Below, one piece after another: positions 47,409 to 58,664 of a stretch of DNA of 64,000 nt (its first letter is position 1; each line of letters starts with the position of its first letter). The DNA is from Mycoplasmopsis caviae (GTDB lineage Bacteria > Bacillota_I > Bacilli_A > Mycoplasmatales > Metamycoplasmataceae): NCBI RefSeq assembly GCF_024498215.1, contig NZ_CP101806.1, forward strand, positions 434,001 to 498,000, given 5' to 3'. The notes under the pieces were generated by a model, which had not been told where the DNA came from, did not search any database, and saw only the letters and a list, made by a program, of their open reading frames with translations. The translations under genes and the position numbers were made by a program.

Positions 47409-48146
47409 CTAAAATTTATCTCTTATCAATTTTGCTGATTCTTCATCAATAATTATTGTCACATTATCATGACTTTGTAAAAAACTGGCAGGGCAATCTT
47501 GACTAATAGGTTTAAGTAAGGTATCAAAGATGGCTTGTGCTTTTTTAGGTCCAGTAGCCAAAAGTATAATTTGCTTACTTTTAAGAATTGTACCAATTCC
47601 CATAGTAACAGCTTTACGAGGAACATCACTCTCACAAGTAAAAAATCTTTTGTTTGCATTGATTGTACTTTGAGTTAAATCAACAACTCTAGTGATATCA
47701 TCTTGTTTGCTTTCGGGTTCATTGAAAGCAATGTGTCCATTTTCGCCAATACCTAAAATTGTAAAATCAATACCCCCAAAATCTTTTATTATTTTTTCAT
47801 AACTACCATTTTTATAATCTCTTTCGTACTTTTTAATATCAGGAAAGTTAATATTTTCGCGTTTTATGTTAATATGATTAAACAAATTATGATCCATAAA
47901 ATAATGGTATGAATGTTCGCTTTTGATATCTAATCCAAGATATTCATCCAGATTGAAACTAATCACTTGACTAAAGTCAATTTTTCCACTTTTATAATTT
48001 TCAATTAACAACTTGTAAAGTTCAATTGGTGTTGAACCAGTAGCAAAACAAATTCGCGAATCTGCTTTGCTACTTAATTGTTTGCTAATTAAACTATATG
48101 CTTTAAGAGCAACATCTTTTTCATTTTTTTCTATAAAAACTTTCAT
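47409..48146 (-). CDS. nagB: Glucosamine-6-phosphate deaminase
   Basis: 245 residues. SFNLDEYLGLD near 67 and the GIGENGHIAFNEP motif near 130 with catalytic residues are seen, and FATGSTPIELYK binds the sugar phosphate. It converts glucosamine 6-phosphate to fructose 6-phosphate and ammonia, completing what NagA begins. Its ATG at 48146 lies 8 bases after the nagA stop and its ribosome site AAGGAC overlaps that stop, so the two genes are coupled. Confidence 0.96.
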   Translation of the reverse strand: MKVFIEKNEKDVALKAYSLISKQLSSKADSRICFATGSTPIELYKLLIENYKSGKIDFSQVISFNLDEYLGLDIKSEHSYHYFMDHNLFNHINIKRENINFPDIKKYERDYKNGSYEKIIKDFGGIDFTILGIGENGHIAFNEPESKQDDITRVVDLTQSTINANKRFFTCESDVPRKAVTMGIGTILKSKQIILLATGPKKAQAIFDTLLKPISQDCPASFLQSHDNVTIIIDEESAKLIRDKF

Positions 48147-48154
48147 AATTGTCC

Positions 48155-49252
48155 TTATTCTATCTTTTTACCATTAATATAAACGGTCATAATTTTGCTC
48201 AAATTTTTGCAATCTAACAGAACAAAATCAGCATAATAACCTTCTGAAATATAAGCAACTTTTTTTAATTTATAAGCAACAGCTGCATTATATGATGTTC
48301 ACTTTACAACATTTTTTAAACTGTGCTTCATTATTAATAAATTAAGAAAAGCATCATGTAAGCAAATTGCACTACCTGCAATAGTTTTTGTGCCTTCAAG
48401 GTAAATAATATTACCTTTTTTCTCAATAGCAACACCGCCTGAATAACATTTACCATCAGGGCCATATGCAGGTCTAATTGCATCACTAATACACATAATA
48501 TGATCCTCATCTAACATATATAAAGTTTGATCTAGTGTTCTTTCACATATATGATGTAAGTCAGCGATAATTTCACTATAAACAGGATACTGAACTGCGG
48601 CTTGAACTAGTCCAGGATTACGAGAGTCAAAACCAGTCATAGCATTTCAAAGATGACAAATACAATTAACACCTGATTTAAAATATTCAGCAGCTATTTC
48701 AAAACCAGCAATAGTGTGTCCAATTGAAGCCTGAATATTATGTTTTTGCAGTTCATGAACAAGTTTTTTATCAAACATTAGAGGATCAAAACTAATTTTT
48801 CTCAAAAAATTGTTTGAACTCTTAACTAGTGTTTCAATATCAGATTTTGTTGCTTTTCTTAATCACTCACTTTTGTGAGCACCCTTTTTGGCTTCACCTA
48901 TAAAAGGTCCTTCAATATGTATTCCAATATTTTTAGCACCATTATTAAATTGAAGATTCATATGAGTTAGTGACCTATTTAATTCATCTCAACTTGCAGT
49001 CATTGCAGTAGGCATAAAGCTCGTAACACCCCTTAGTGCCAAATTGTGAGCTATTCTTTTTAGTGCTTCTGGACTGTCCATAACATCATCACCCATAAAA
49101 CCATGAATATGTGTGTCAATAAAACCAGGAACTAAAAGATATTTGGCAATTCCTTTTTTTGGAGTTATTTTGGTAATAAATTCATCAAATTCAATGTCAG
49201 CACAATCAATAACATTATCATAATTAGCAATAAGAACATCTTTAATAATCAT
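48155..49252 (-). CDS. nagA: N-acetylglucosamine-6-phosphate deacetylase
   Basis: 365 residues of the amidohydrolase fold. Metal and substrate motifs in order: GFIDTHIHGF (HxH) near 45, HIEGPFIGEAKKGAH near 115, SIGHTIAGFE, ICHLWNAMTGF, the catalytic Asp in CISDAIRPAYG and LEGTKTIAGS. It removes acetate from N-acetylglucosamine 6-phosphate. ATG 49252 (MIIKDVLIANYD) was chosen over the ATG 12 bases upstream because GAGGTTT then sits 5-6 bases before it. No N-acetylglucosamine PTS gene is adjacent. Confidence 0.95.
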
Positions 49253-49444
49253 ATTAAACCTCATTAATTTAAGTTAGTAATTTAATTATATTACTTCTAT
49301 TTTTGCAAGATTAATTTATCAATCATTTAGTAAATTAATTTCACAAAAGCAAAAATAATTTGTAATTAAATTCCTATAAGGTTTTATTCTCACAAAAAAA
49401 TTTAAAGGCTTTCATTTATATAATCAATCAACATTTAAATTGTT

Positions 49445-49450
49445 TATAAT
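49445..49450 (+). promoter_or_regulatory. -10 box for pgk
   Basis: TATAAT 37 bases before the pgk ATG; no clear -35. TTAGGAG serves as ribosome site. Confidence 0.4.
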
Positions 49451-49486
49451 ATTTATATATGTTTAATTAATTAGGAGTTATTTTAC

Positions 49487-50674
49487 ATGAAAAAAACCAT
49501 TGACGATTTAGTTTTAAAAGGCAAAAAAGTTTTAATGAGAGTTGACTTTAACGTGCCTATTAAAGAAGGTGTTATTACATCAAACAAGAGAATTGTAGCT
49601 GCTTTGCCTACAATTGAAAAAGTAATTAAAGAAAAAGGTAAATTAATTTTATTCTCACACCTTGGTCGTGTTAAAACTGAGGAAGATAAAGTTAAGAACA
49701 ACCTATTACCAGTTTCAAATGAATTGGCTAGATTACTTAAGAAACCAGTTTTATTTGTTGACTCAACCAGAGGTGCAGAATTAGAAAAAGCAATTGCTAA
49801 TATGCAACCAGGTGATGTAATTTTGGTTCAAAATACACGTTATGAAGACCTAAACGAAAAAGCAGAAAGTAAAAATAATCCAGTTTTAGGAAAATACTGA
49901 GCTGACTTAGGTGATGTTTTCATTAATGATGCTTTTGGTACAGCACATAGAGCACATGCATCAAATGTTGGTATTGCATCAAATATTAAAGAAAACGCAG
50001 TTGGTTACTTAATGGAAAAAGAAGTTAATGCACTAACAAAAGCTATTGACAAACCTAAAAAACCTTATGTAGCAATTATTGGTGGTGCAAAGGTTAGCGA
50101 CAAAATTAAAGTTTTAGAAAACTTAATTCCACTTGTAGACAAAATGATTATTGGTGGTGGAATGGCTTATACATTTCTAAAAAGCCAAGGGCATTCAATT
50201 GGTAAAAGTTTATTAGAAGAAGAATTTATTCCATTTGCAACAGAATTTCTTAAAAAATATGGCGACAAAATTCTTTTACCTCTTGACCACGCTTGTTCAA
50301 CAGAATTTGCTGATGTAGCTCCAACAATTATAAATGTTGGTATTAGTGATGAATATATGTCGCTTGATTTAGGACCTAAAACAATTGAATTATTTACAAA
50401 AGCTATTGAGGGTGCTAAGACAGTTGTTTGAAACGGACCTATGGGTGTTACAGAATTTGAAAACTACAAAAATGGTACACTTGCAGTTGCTAAAGCAGTT
50501 GCTGCTCTAAAAGGTTGCTACTCAATCGTAGGTGGTGGTGACTCAGTTGCCGCTGTTCAAAAATTGAAAATGGAAGACAAATTCTCTCATGTTTCAACAG
50601 GTGGTGGAGCAAGCCTTGAATTCTTACAAGGTATTCCACTTCCAGGTGTAGAAGCTATTCAAGACAAGAAATAG
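49487..50674 (+). CDS. pgk: Phosphoglycerate kinase
   Basis: 395 residues, typical length. Signature [12 protein letters not shown] at residue 17, LFSHLGRVK near 58, [13 protein letters not shown] near 145, [12 protein letters not shown] near 195 and the C-terminal nucleotide site GGGDSVAAV with [11 protein letters not shown]. It makes ATP from 1,3-bisphosphoglycerate. The other genes of lower glycolysis are not in the window. The terminator carries the 11-mer in its loop. Confidence 0.97.
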
Positions 50675-50686
50675 TTCAATTAATAA

Positions 50687-50728
50687 AAAATGCGTAAAGC
50701 CCTGTTTTATAGTGCTTAACGCATTTTT
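50687..50728 (+). terminator. pgk terminator with the 11-mer in the loop
   Basis: AATGCGTAAAGC (50689-50700) pairs with GCTTAACGCATT (50714-50725) with one mismatch. The loop contains CTGTTTTATAG (50702-50712). The trailing T run reaches into the stop codon of the convergent gene. Confidence 0.85.
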
Positions 50729-51101
50729 ATTTATCTAAATATTCATTCAATTCAATTGCAAGTTTACGTGCATAATCACCAACAACAAGTGAAATTTTAT
50801 TGGTGCTAATCATAATACCTGTTATAAATTTTGTGCTTTGTAACTCTTCCATTTTAACTAGTGATTTATTTTTAATTAGAACCTTAATATTTGAAATACT
50901 TGCACTTACTTCTTCAATATTTTCTTTACCTCCAAGATTGTCAACTAATTCTACAATCTTAATATTTGAAGGTAGTTTAATATTGGTTCCTTCTCTTTTT
51001 AATTTAAGTTCCTTCCTGTTTCTTGTGCGTCAATAAACTCAACAAAAACCAAAGGTTACTATTGTTAAGAGAACAACTAAGAATTTATCTTTTTTACTCA
51101 T
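50727..51101 (-). CDS. Membrane-anchored PTS EIIB-like domain lacking the active-site Cys
   Basis: 124 residues. An N-terminal hydrophobic segment (FLVVLLTIVTFGFCWVYW) is followed by a basic linker and then a domain resembling the glucose-type EIIB: IVELVDNLGGKENIEEVSA, then SISNIKVLIKN, and VVGDYARKLAIEL at the end. In true EIIB proteins the middle reads C-I-T-R-L with the phosphorylated Cys; here it is S-I-S-N-I, so the protein cannot be a phosphocarrier. It may sense, bind or scaffold something; the role is unknown. Assignment is by pattern, moderately sure. Confidence 0.65.
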
Positions 51102-51235
51102 AAATTTATTATACAAGATAAAAAACAAAAGAAAATTAATATAAGAGTTAATTTTGCGCCTATTATCTTTTACAAAGATAAATATAAATTTGTTGTAAAA
51201 TAAATAATAGTAATTTAGCTTAAAAAGAGGTAGTT

Positions 51236-52237
51236 ATGAGTAGAAAAAGATTATTAAGTGGAATTAAACCAACTGGCGACTTAACATTAGGAAACTATAT
51301 TGGTGCATTAAGAAACTTTGTTAAATTGCAAGAAAATTATGATGAAGCATACTATTTTGTGGCTGACTTACATGCATTAACAACTGGCTACGTAGACCCA
51401 AGTGAGTTATATAAAGCTCGAAGAGAAATAGTTGCAATGTATTTAGCATGTGGACTAGACCCTAAAAAAAGCACAATATTTTACCAAAGTGATGTTGTTG
51501 AACATGCACTAGCTCAGTGATTAATGACTACTGAAATATCAATTGGAGAGCTAAATAGAATGACCCAGTTTAAGGATAAGAGTCAAAAGCTAGCAAAACA
51601 GTCAAATGGAACAGAAAAGATTCCAGCAGGTTTGCTAATGTATCCGGTTTTAATGGCAGCTGACATATTAATTTACAACCCTGATTTTGTGCCAATTGGA
51701 GAAGACCAAAAGCAACATTTAGAATTAGCACGAACTATTGCAGAAAGATTAAACCGAGACTATAAGACAAACTTTAAATTAGTTGAAGGGATTATTCCAC
51801 CTGTTGGTGCAAGAATTATGTCCTTAAGTGATCCAACTAAAAAGATGTCAAAGAGTGATAAAAGTACCAAGTCAACTATTTATCTTCATGACAAACCAGA
51901 GGATGCTTATAAGAAAATTTTAAAAAGTGTTACTGACAGCGAGAATAAAGTTTATATTTCAAAAGATAAACCTGGCGTACTAAACTTATTAAATATTTAT
52001 GCTTCTTTAACCAACAAGTCTCTAACTGAGGCAGAAGCAGAATTTAAAAATAGCAATTATGCAGAATTTAAAAGCACTGTTGCACAAGTAGTTAAAGATG
52101 AATTAATTAAAATTCAAGCAAATTATCAAAAAGCTACAAAAATGGTTGATAAAGTAGTTTATGATGGTGCTAAAAAAGCACAAGAAATTTGCCAGCCTAT
52201 TGTTGAAGATTTAATGAAAAAAATGGGTTTCAGGTAA
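51236..52237 (+). CDS. trpS: Tryptophanyl-tRNA synthetase
   Basis: 333 residues, class I. HIGH-type motif GDLTLGNYIGA near residue 13, tryptophan-binding PVLMAADILIY near 140, KMSKS in KKMSKSDKS near 200. It charges tRNA-Trp, including the one reading TGA in this code. Ribosome site AGAGG 7 bases before the ATG. Ends 20 bases before the 11-mer copy at 52258-52268. Confidence 0.97.
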
Positions 52238-52248
52238 AATTGTTTTTA

Positions 52249-52277
52249 CTAAAAATCCTATAAAACAGTTATTTTAG
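52249..52277 (+). terminator. Weak hairpin after trpS around the 11-mer
   Basis: CTAAAA (52249-52254) pairs with TTTTAG (52272-52277); the loop holds CTATAAAACAG (52258-52268). The thrS ribosome site (AGAAGG) follows at once. Confidence 0.4.
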
Positions 52278-52294
52278 AAAAAAGAAGGTATATT

Positions 52295-54043
52295 ATGAAA
52301 ATTCAAGCAGACAAGTTATTAAATCATACAACTAGTCATCTTTTAGGTGCTGCCGTTGAAAAACTTTATCCAGAAGTTAAATTAGGATTTGGGCCAGCAA
52401 CTGATGAAGGTTTTTATTATGATTTTGAATTTAAGGAACCTTTGAGCGTAAATGATTTAGGTAAAATTGAAAAATTAATGAAAAAGTTAGCAAATAGAAA
52501 TCTTGTAACAATTCAAATTTCAGAAAAAGATTATGACTTTACTAATAAACCATACAAAAAAGAGTTATATGATGAACTAAAACAACAAGGCAAAAAAGTA
52601 ACTTTTTATGCTCTTCAAGATCCACTTAATAAGGAAATTGTTTTTAAGGATTTATGTGCTGGTGGTCATATAGAAAGTACAAAAGTTATTAAAAACTTTA
52701 AACTTTTAAGCATTGCAGGAGCTTATTGAAGAGGAAATAGCAACAATATTCAACTTACTAGAATTTATGGAACAAGTTGAGACTCAAAAGAACAACTTGA
52801 AAATTATCTTGCTATTTTGGCTGATCGTAAGGAAAGAGATCATAGAAAAATTGGTAAAGAAATGAAGATTTTTGCATTTAACTCTCTTTGCGGTCAAGGT
52901 TTGCCAATTTGGTTAGAAGATGGAATGTACATTCACAATGAAATTAGAAACCTAGTTTTAAAAATGGATCGTAAATATGGCTTTACTGAGGTTCTTACTC
53001 CTCATTTTGGTTCAGAAGATCTATATAAAACAAGTGGTCACTTAGCGCATTATAAAGAAGATATGTTTGCACCAATAGTAGTTGAAAATGAAAGATTGAT
53101 AGCTCGTCCAATGACTTGTCCTCATCACATTGTCTGCTACAACCTTGAAAAAAGATCATATCGAGACCTACCAATTAGATATTCAGAACAAAGCCAACTA
53201 TACCGCTATGAAAAATCAGGTGCACTAACTGGACTTGAGCGTGTTAGGGGAATGCTTCTAACCGAAGGGCACTTATTCGTTAGAAAAGATCAAATTGAGC
53301 AAGAAATTAAAAGCATGTATCAATTAATTGAAGAAATGTTACATATCTTCAAAATTGATATAAGTTATATTTCACTTTCACTCCGTGACAAAAGTGATAA
53401 AGAAAAATACTTTAATGATGACAAGATGTGAAATAGTGCTGAGAAAATGCTTAAGAAAGCTCTTGATGATATGGGTGTTAAATATGAAACTGTCATTGGA
53501 GAAGCTGCATTTTATGGTCCTAAAATAGACATTCAAATTAATACTGCACTAGGTCATGAAGTTACAGTATCAACCATTCAACTTGATTTCTTGCAACCTA
53601 AAAACTTTAATATTACATATGTTGGCTCAAACGGAAAAGAAGAGAGACCCGTTATGATTCATCGTGGCTTGATTGGTACATATGAGCGTTTTGTTGCTAT
53701 TTTACTTGAACAAACAAAAGGAAATTTACCATTTTGACTTGCACCAAAACAAGTAACAATTATTCCAGTTAATTTAGAAGATAATTTAGCATATTCAAGA
53801 AGTGTATTTAATAGATTATGAAATTGCAATATCAGAGTTAAGATTGATGATCGCGATGAGCGATTAAACAAAAAAATTCGTGAAGCTCAAATGTCTAAGT
53901 CAAAATTCCAACTTATTTTGGGTGCTAATGAAGAAAAAAACAACACTGTTTCATACCGTGAATATGGTAAGGAAGAAACCAAAAATGTTTCAGTAGATGA
54001 ATTTATTAGTATGTTGAGCAAACTAAGAAATAATTATGAGTAA
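52295..54043 (+). CDS. thrS: Threonyl-tRNA synthetase without TGS domain
   Basis: 582 residues against about 640 in typical bacteria; the usual N-terminal TGS domain (about 60 residues) is absent and the protein opens directly at the editing domain. The editing residues are kept: HTTSH (HxxxH) near 11 and CAGGHIES (CxxxH) near 130. The class II core follows, with motif 2 in FRYE-like [20 protein letters not shown], and [12 protein letters not shown] as motif 3, then the anticodon domain. The next gene starts within the last 8 bases. Confidence 0.96.
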
Positions 54044-54470
54044 TAAATCAAAAGAAAAAAGAGAAGTTAAAACATGAAGACCACTAGTCAATGTATTTTT
54101 TACATTGCTTTTTTGTGTTTTATTTCCCTTTGTTTGATGACTATTTGCAACTAATGATTTTAACAATCAAAAGGTTACAAATTTAGCAATTTGTATTAGT
54201 GTTATTTTAATTTACTTTTTTTTGGCTCTTGGTCTAAATATATTATTTTATTATTTTAAGATCCTAAATTTAAGAAGTTTTAACATAAATATACCTCTTC
54301 TATGCATCATTTTATGAGTAATTTTAACTTCATATATATCAAACTTTAACATTTATGGGCGGATGGGTGCTTCAATTGGAATAGTTGTTTCAGTGACACT
54401 ATTAATTAATTTTATAATTGGTAAAATTGAAGATAGAGTTCAAAAGAAAGTTGATGAAAGTAATAAATAG
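54036..54470 (+). CDS. Small membrane protein overlapping thrS
   Basis: 144 residues with five Trp-TGA codons, so it would be missed under the standard code. ATG 54036 lies inside the end of thrS (8-base overlap), suggesting coupling. Basic N-terminus ([16 protein letters not shown]) and four hydrophobic segments: VNVFFTLLFCVLFPFVWWLF, ICISVILIYFFLALGLNILF, IPLLCIILWVILTSYIS and MGASIGIVVSVTLLINFII. A charged C-terminus ends the protein. Not recognised; no function proposed. Confidence 0.75.
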
Positions 54471-54514
54471 TAGAGGTGGAATTTATGAATATGTGAGTTA
54501 AAAGGAGTATTGAA

Positions 54515-54575
54515 TTTGAAAATTATAAAAGTGAAGCTTCATTACTAACAACACTTCACTTTTATAATTTTCAAA
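54515..54575. repeat. 22-bp perfect inverted repeat (MITE-like or terminator)
   Basis: 54515-54536 and 54554-54575 are exact reverse complements across 22 bases, with a 17-base loop. The arms contain AATTATAAAAGTGAAG, shared with the repeat at 2588-2707. The length is unusual for a mycoplasma terminator. Its left arm lies in a 37-codon reading frame (54485-54598) that begins behind GAGGTGG but looks accidental. An altered 11-mer (CTATAAAATAAG) follows at about 54603. Confidence 0.6.
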
Positions 54576-54697
54576 TATTTTATGTTTTTAGGCTTTAATA
54601 AATGAATTTATTAACCTATAAAATAAGACTGATTAATACACTTTTGAATTTCATTATTTTTTTGGTCAAATTAATTTTTTAATATTTATATTATTTT

Positions 54698-54709
54698 TTG
54701 AATATTCAA
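54698..54709. promoter_or_regulatory. Perfect 12-base palindrome upstream of upp
   Basis: TTGAATATTCAA, about 56 bases before the upp start, in the region where the promoter should lie. It could be an operator; in such AT-rich DNA it could also be chance. Confidence 0.3.
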
Positions 54710-54764
54710 ACAAAATTTTTAATATATAGTATTATTATTAAGACTAATATTAAAGGAGTAAAAA

Positions 54765-55391
54765 ATGTTAAAAGTTTTAGATCACCCACTTATAGCAATT
54801 AAACTTACCAATATGAGAGATAGAGAAGCTAATCATTCACGTTTTAGAAGAAATTTAAATGAGATTGCTTCATTGATGGTTTATGAAGTTTTAAGAAACT
54901 ATAAAACTAAACCACGTAAGATTATTACACCGTTAAATCAAGAATATATTGGTGCAACATTTGACAAAGAAATTGTTATTGTGCCAATTTTAAGAGCTGG
55001 TCTCGGTATGCTTGATGGTTTGCTTGAATTAATGCCTGAGGCAAGAGTTGGACACATTGGACTTTATCGTGATGAAGTAACACATAAAGCACATGAGTAC
55101 TTTTACAAAATGCCTGAAGTTAAAAAAGATAGTTATGTTTTTGTTGTTGATCCAATGTTAGCAACTGGTGGCAGTGCTGTTGATGCAATTAGAAAACTAA
55201 AAGAAGACGGTTTTACTAATGTTCATCTTGTTTGTCTAGTAGGAGTTAGCGAAGGTGTTAAAGCTGTTGAAAAAGCTTTTGGCAAAGATTTTGAAATTTA
55301 TTTAGCTTCACTTGACAAAAAACTTAATGAACAAAGATATATTGAACCTGGTTTAGGGGATGCAGGAGATCGTATTTTTGGAACAAAATAA
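54765..55391 (+). CDS. upp: Uracil phosphoribosyltransferase
   Basis: 208 residues, the standard length. Salvages uracil to UMP with PRPP. The PRPP loop VDPMLATGGSA near residue 130, PILRAGLGMLDG near 75 and the uracil-binding C-terminal GLGDAGDRIFGTK are present. Ribosome site AAAGGAG before ATG 54765. The next gene overlaps its end by up to 14 bases. Confidence 0.97.
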   Translation: MLKVLDHPLIAIKLTNMRDREANHSRFRRNLNEIASLMVYEVLRNYKTKPRKIITPLNQEYIGATFDKEIVIVPILRAGLGMLDGLLELMPEARVGHIGLYRDEVTHKAHEYFYKMPEVKKDSYVFVVDPMLATGGSAVDAIRKLKEDGFTNVHLVCLVGVSEGVKAVEKAFGKDFEIYLASLDKKLNEQRYIEPGLGDAGDRIFGTK

Positions 55392-56160
55392 AAATATCTA
55401 TTATGGCAAGAATATAGTTTTTAAAATTGTTACAAGTGGAATTTTATTAGCACTTGCAATTGTTGTTAATGTAGTCTGCTCTAGTTTTGCTAGATTTCCG
55501 CTAGCACCATTTTTGAAATTCGACTTTTCAATAGTTATTATTCTTTTTGCAGCGATGTTTGTTGCACCTTGGTCAGCATTAATTATAATTATATTTTTAG
55601 CCTTAATTGGTCCTTCGTATGGTACAAGTGGATATGATGCTGTTGGTTTATTAGGTCACTTTACTCTAGCAATAGCACAAACAACATTTGTATTCACCTT
55701 TTATATTTTTAATAATTTATTAAGCAAAATTATTTTTCAAAACACATACAAAAAGCAAGTTGCTATTTATCTTGTTAACCTATCAATTGCGATTGTACTT
55801 ACAAGCACAATATTAACTTTTATTAATGTTTTTATTATCACGCCTTGATATTTTAAAGCACTAAACTTACTTAATAATGAGCCTGCGACAATATCAAGTT
55901 TGATTAAAAGATGAGGTGATTTTAAAAAAATTTTTTTAAATATTAATAATTATTTTTTAGCAACAAGCAGCCTTTTTTCTCTTTTTAATATTATTAATCT
56001 TAGTCTTAATTCAATCTTAATTTTCATATTTTTAAGCTTTAATCTTAAAATTAAATTATGAAAAATTGCTGATTTTGAAGTAAGTAAACAAAAGTTTCTT
56101 AAAAATTTATTTATTAGAGCTTGCTTTACTAAATTAAAGAAAAAAATAACAAATAATTAA
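55378..56160 (+). CDS. ECF transporter S component (RibU-like)
   Basis: About 260 residues, polytopic. TTG 55378 is preferred as start because AGGAG (55364-55368) sits 9 bases before it; an ATG at 55360 in the same frame has no such spacing. Helix 1 (GILLALAIVVNVVCSSF) is followed by FPLAPFLKFDFSIVIILFAA and the VAPWSALIIIIFLALIG segment, close in pattern to riboflavin-type S components (P-x-x-x-L-K-x-D-x-S). Overlap with upp implies co-expression. The partner EcfA/T genes are not here. The C-terminal part is longer than in RibU. Ligand inferred. Confidence 0.72.
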
Positions 56161-56180
56161 ATAACGCTTAAGGAGTTATT

Positions 56181-58523
<2,343 letters not shown>

Positions 58524-58603
58524 TCAATTAGTACCAAAAAAGTCCTAAATTTAATTACTTTTTTAATATTTAGTAAGGTAAAATTAAAGAAAATAAAAAA
58601 TAT

Positions 58604-58630
58604 TTGGCACTTTAATGATAAGAGTGCTAA
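58604..58630. promoter_or_regulatory. CIRCE operator (HrcA site) upstream of lon
   Basis: TTGGCACTT - 9 bases - GAGTGCTAA. The CIRCE consensus is TTAGCACTC-N9-GAGTGCTAA: the right arm matches 9/9 and the left 7/9, with the correct spacer. It lies 34 bases before the lon ATG. It implies heat-shock control of lon by the HrcA repressor. Confidence 0.88.
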
Positions 58631-58664
58631 AATATTACTAACGCATTTTTAAAGGAGAGTTATT

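Noticed and set aside
54485-54598. 37-codon frame with a GAGGTGG ribosome site after the small membrane protein
   Set aside because: Most of it is the arms of the 22-bp inverted repeat; the peptide has no sensible composition and no relatives that I recognise.
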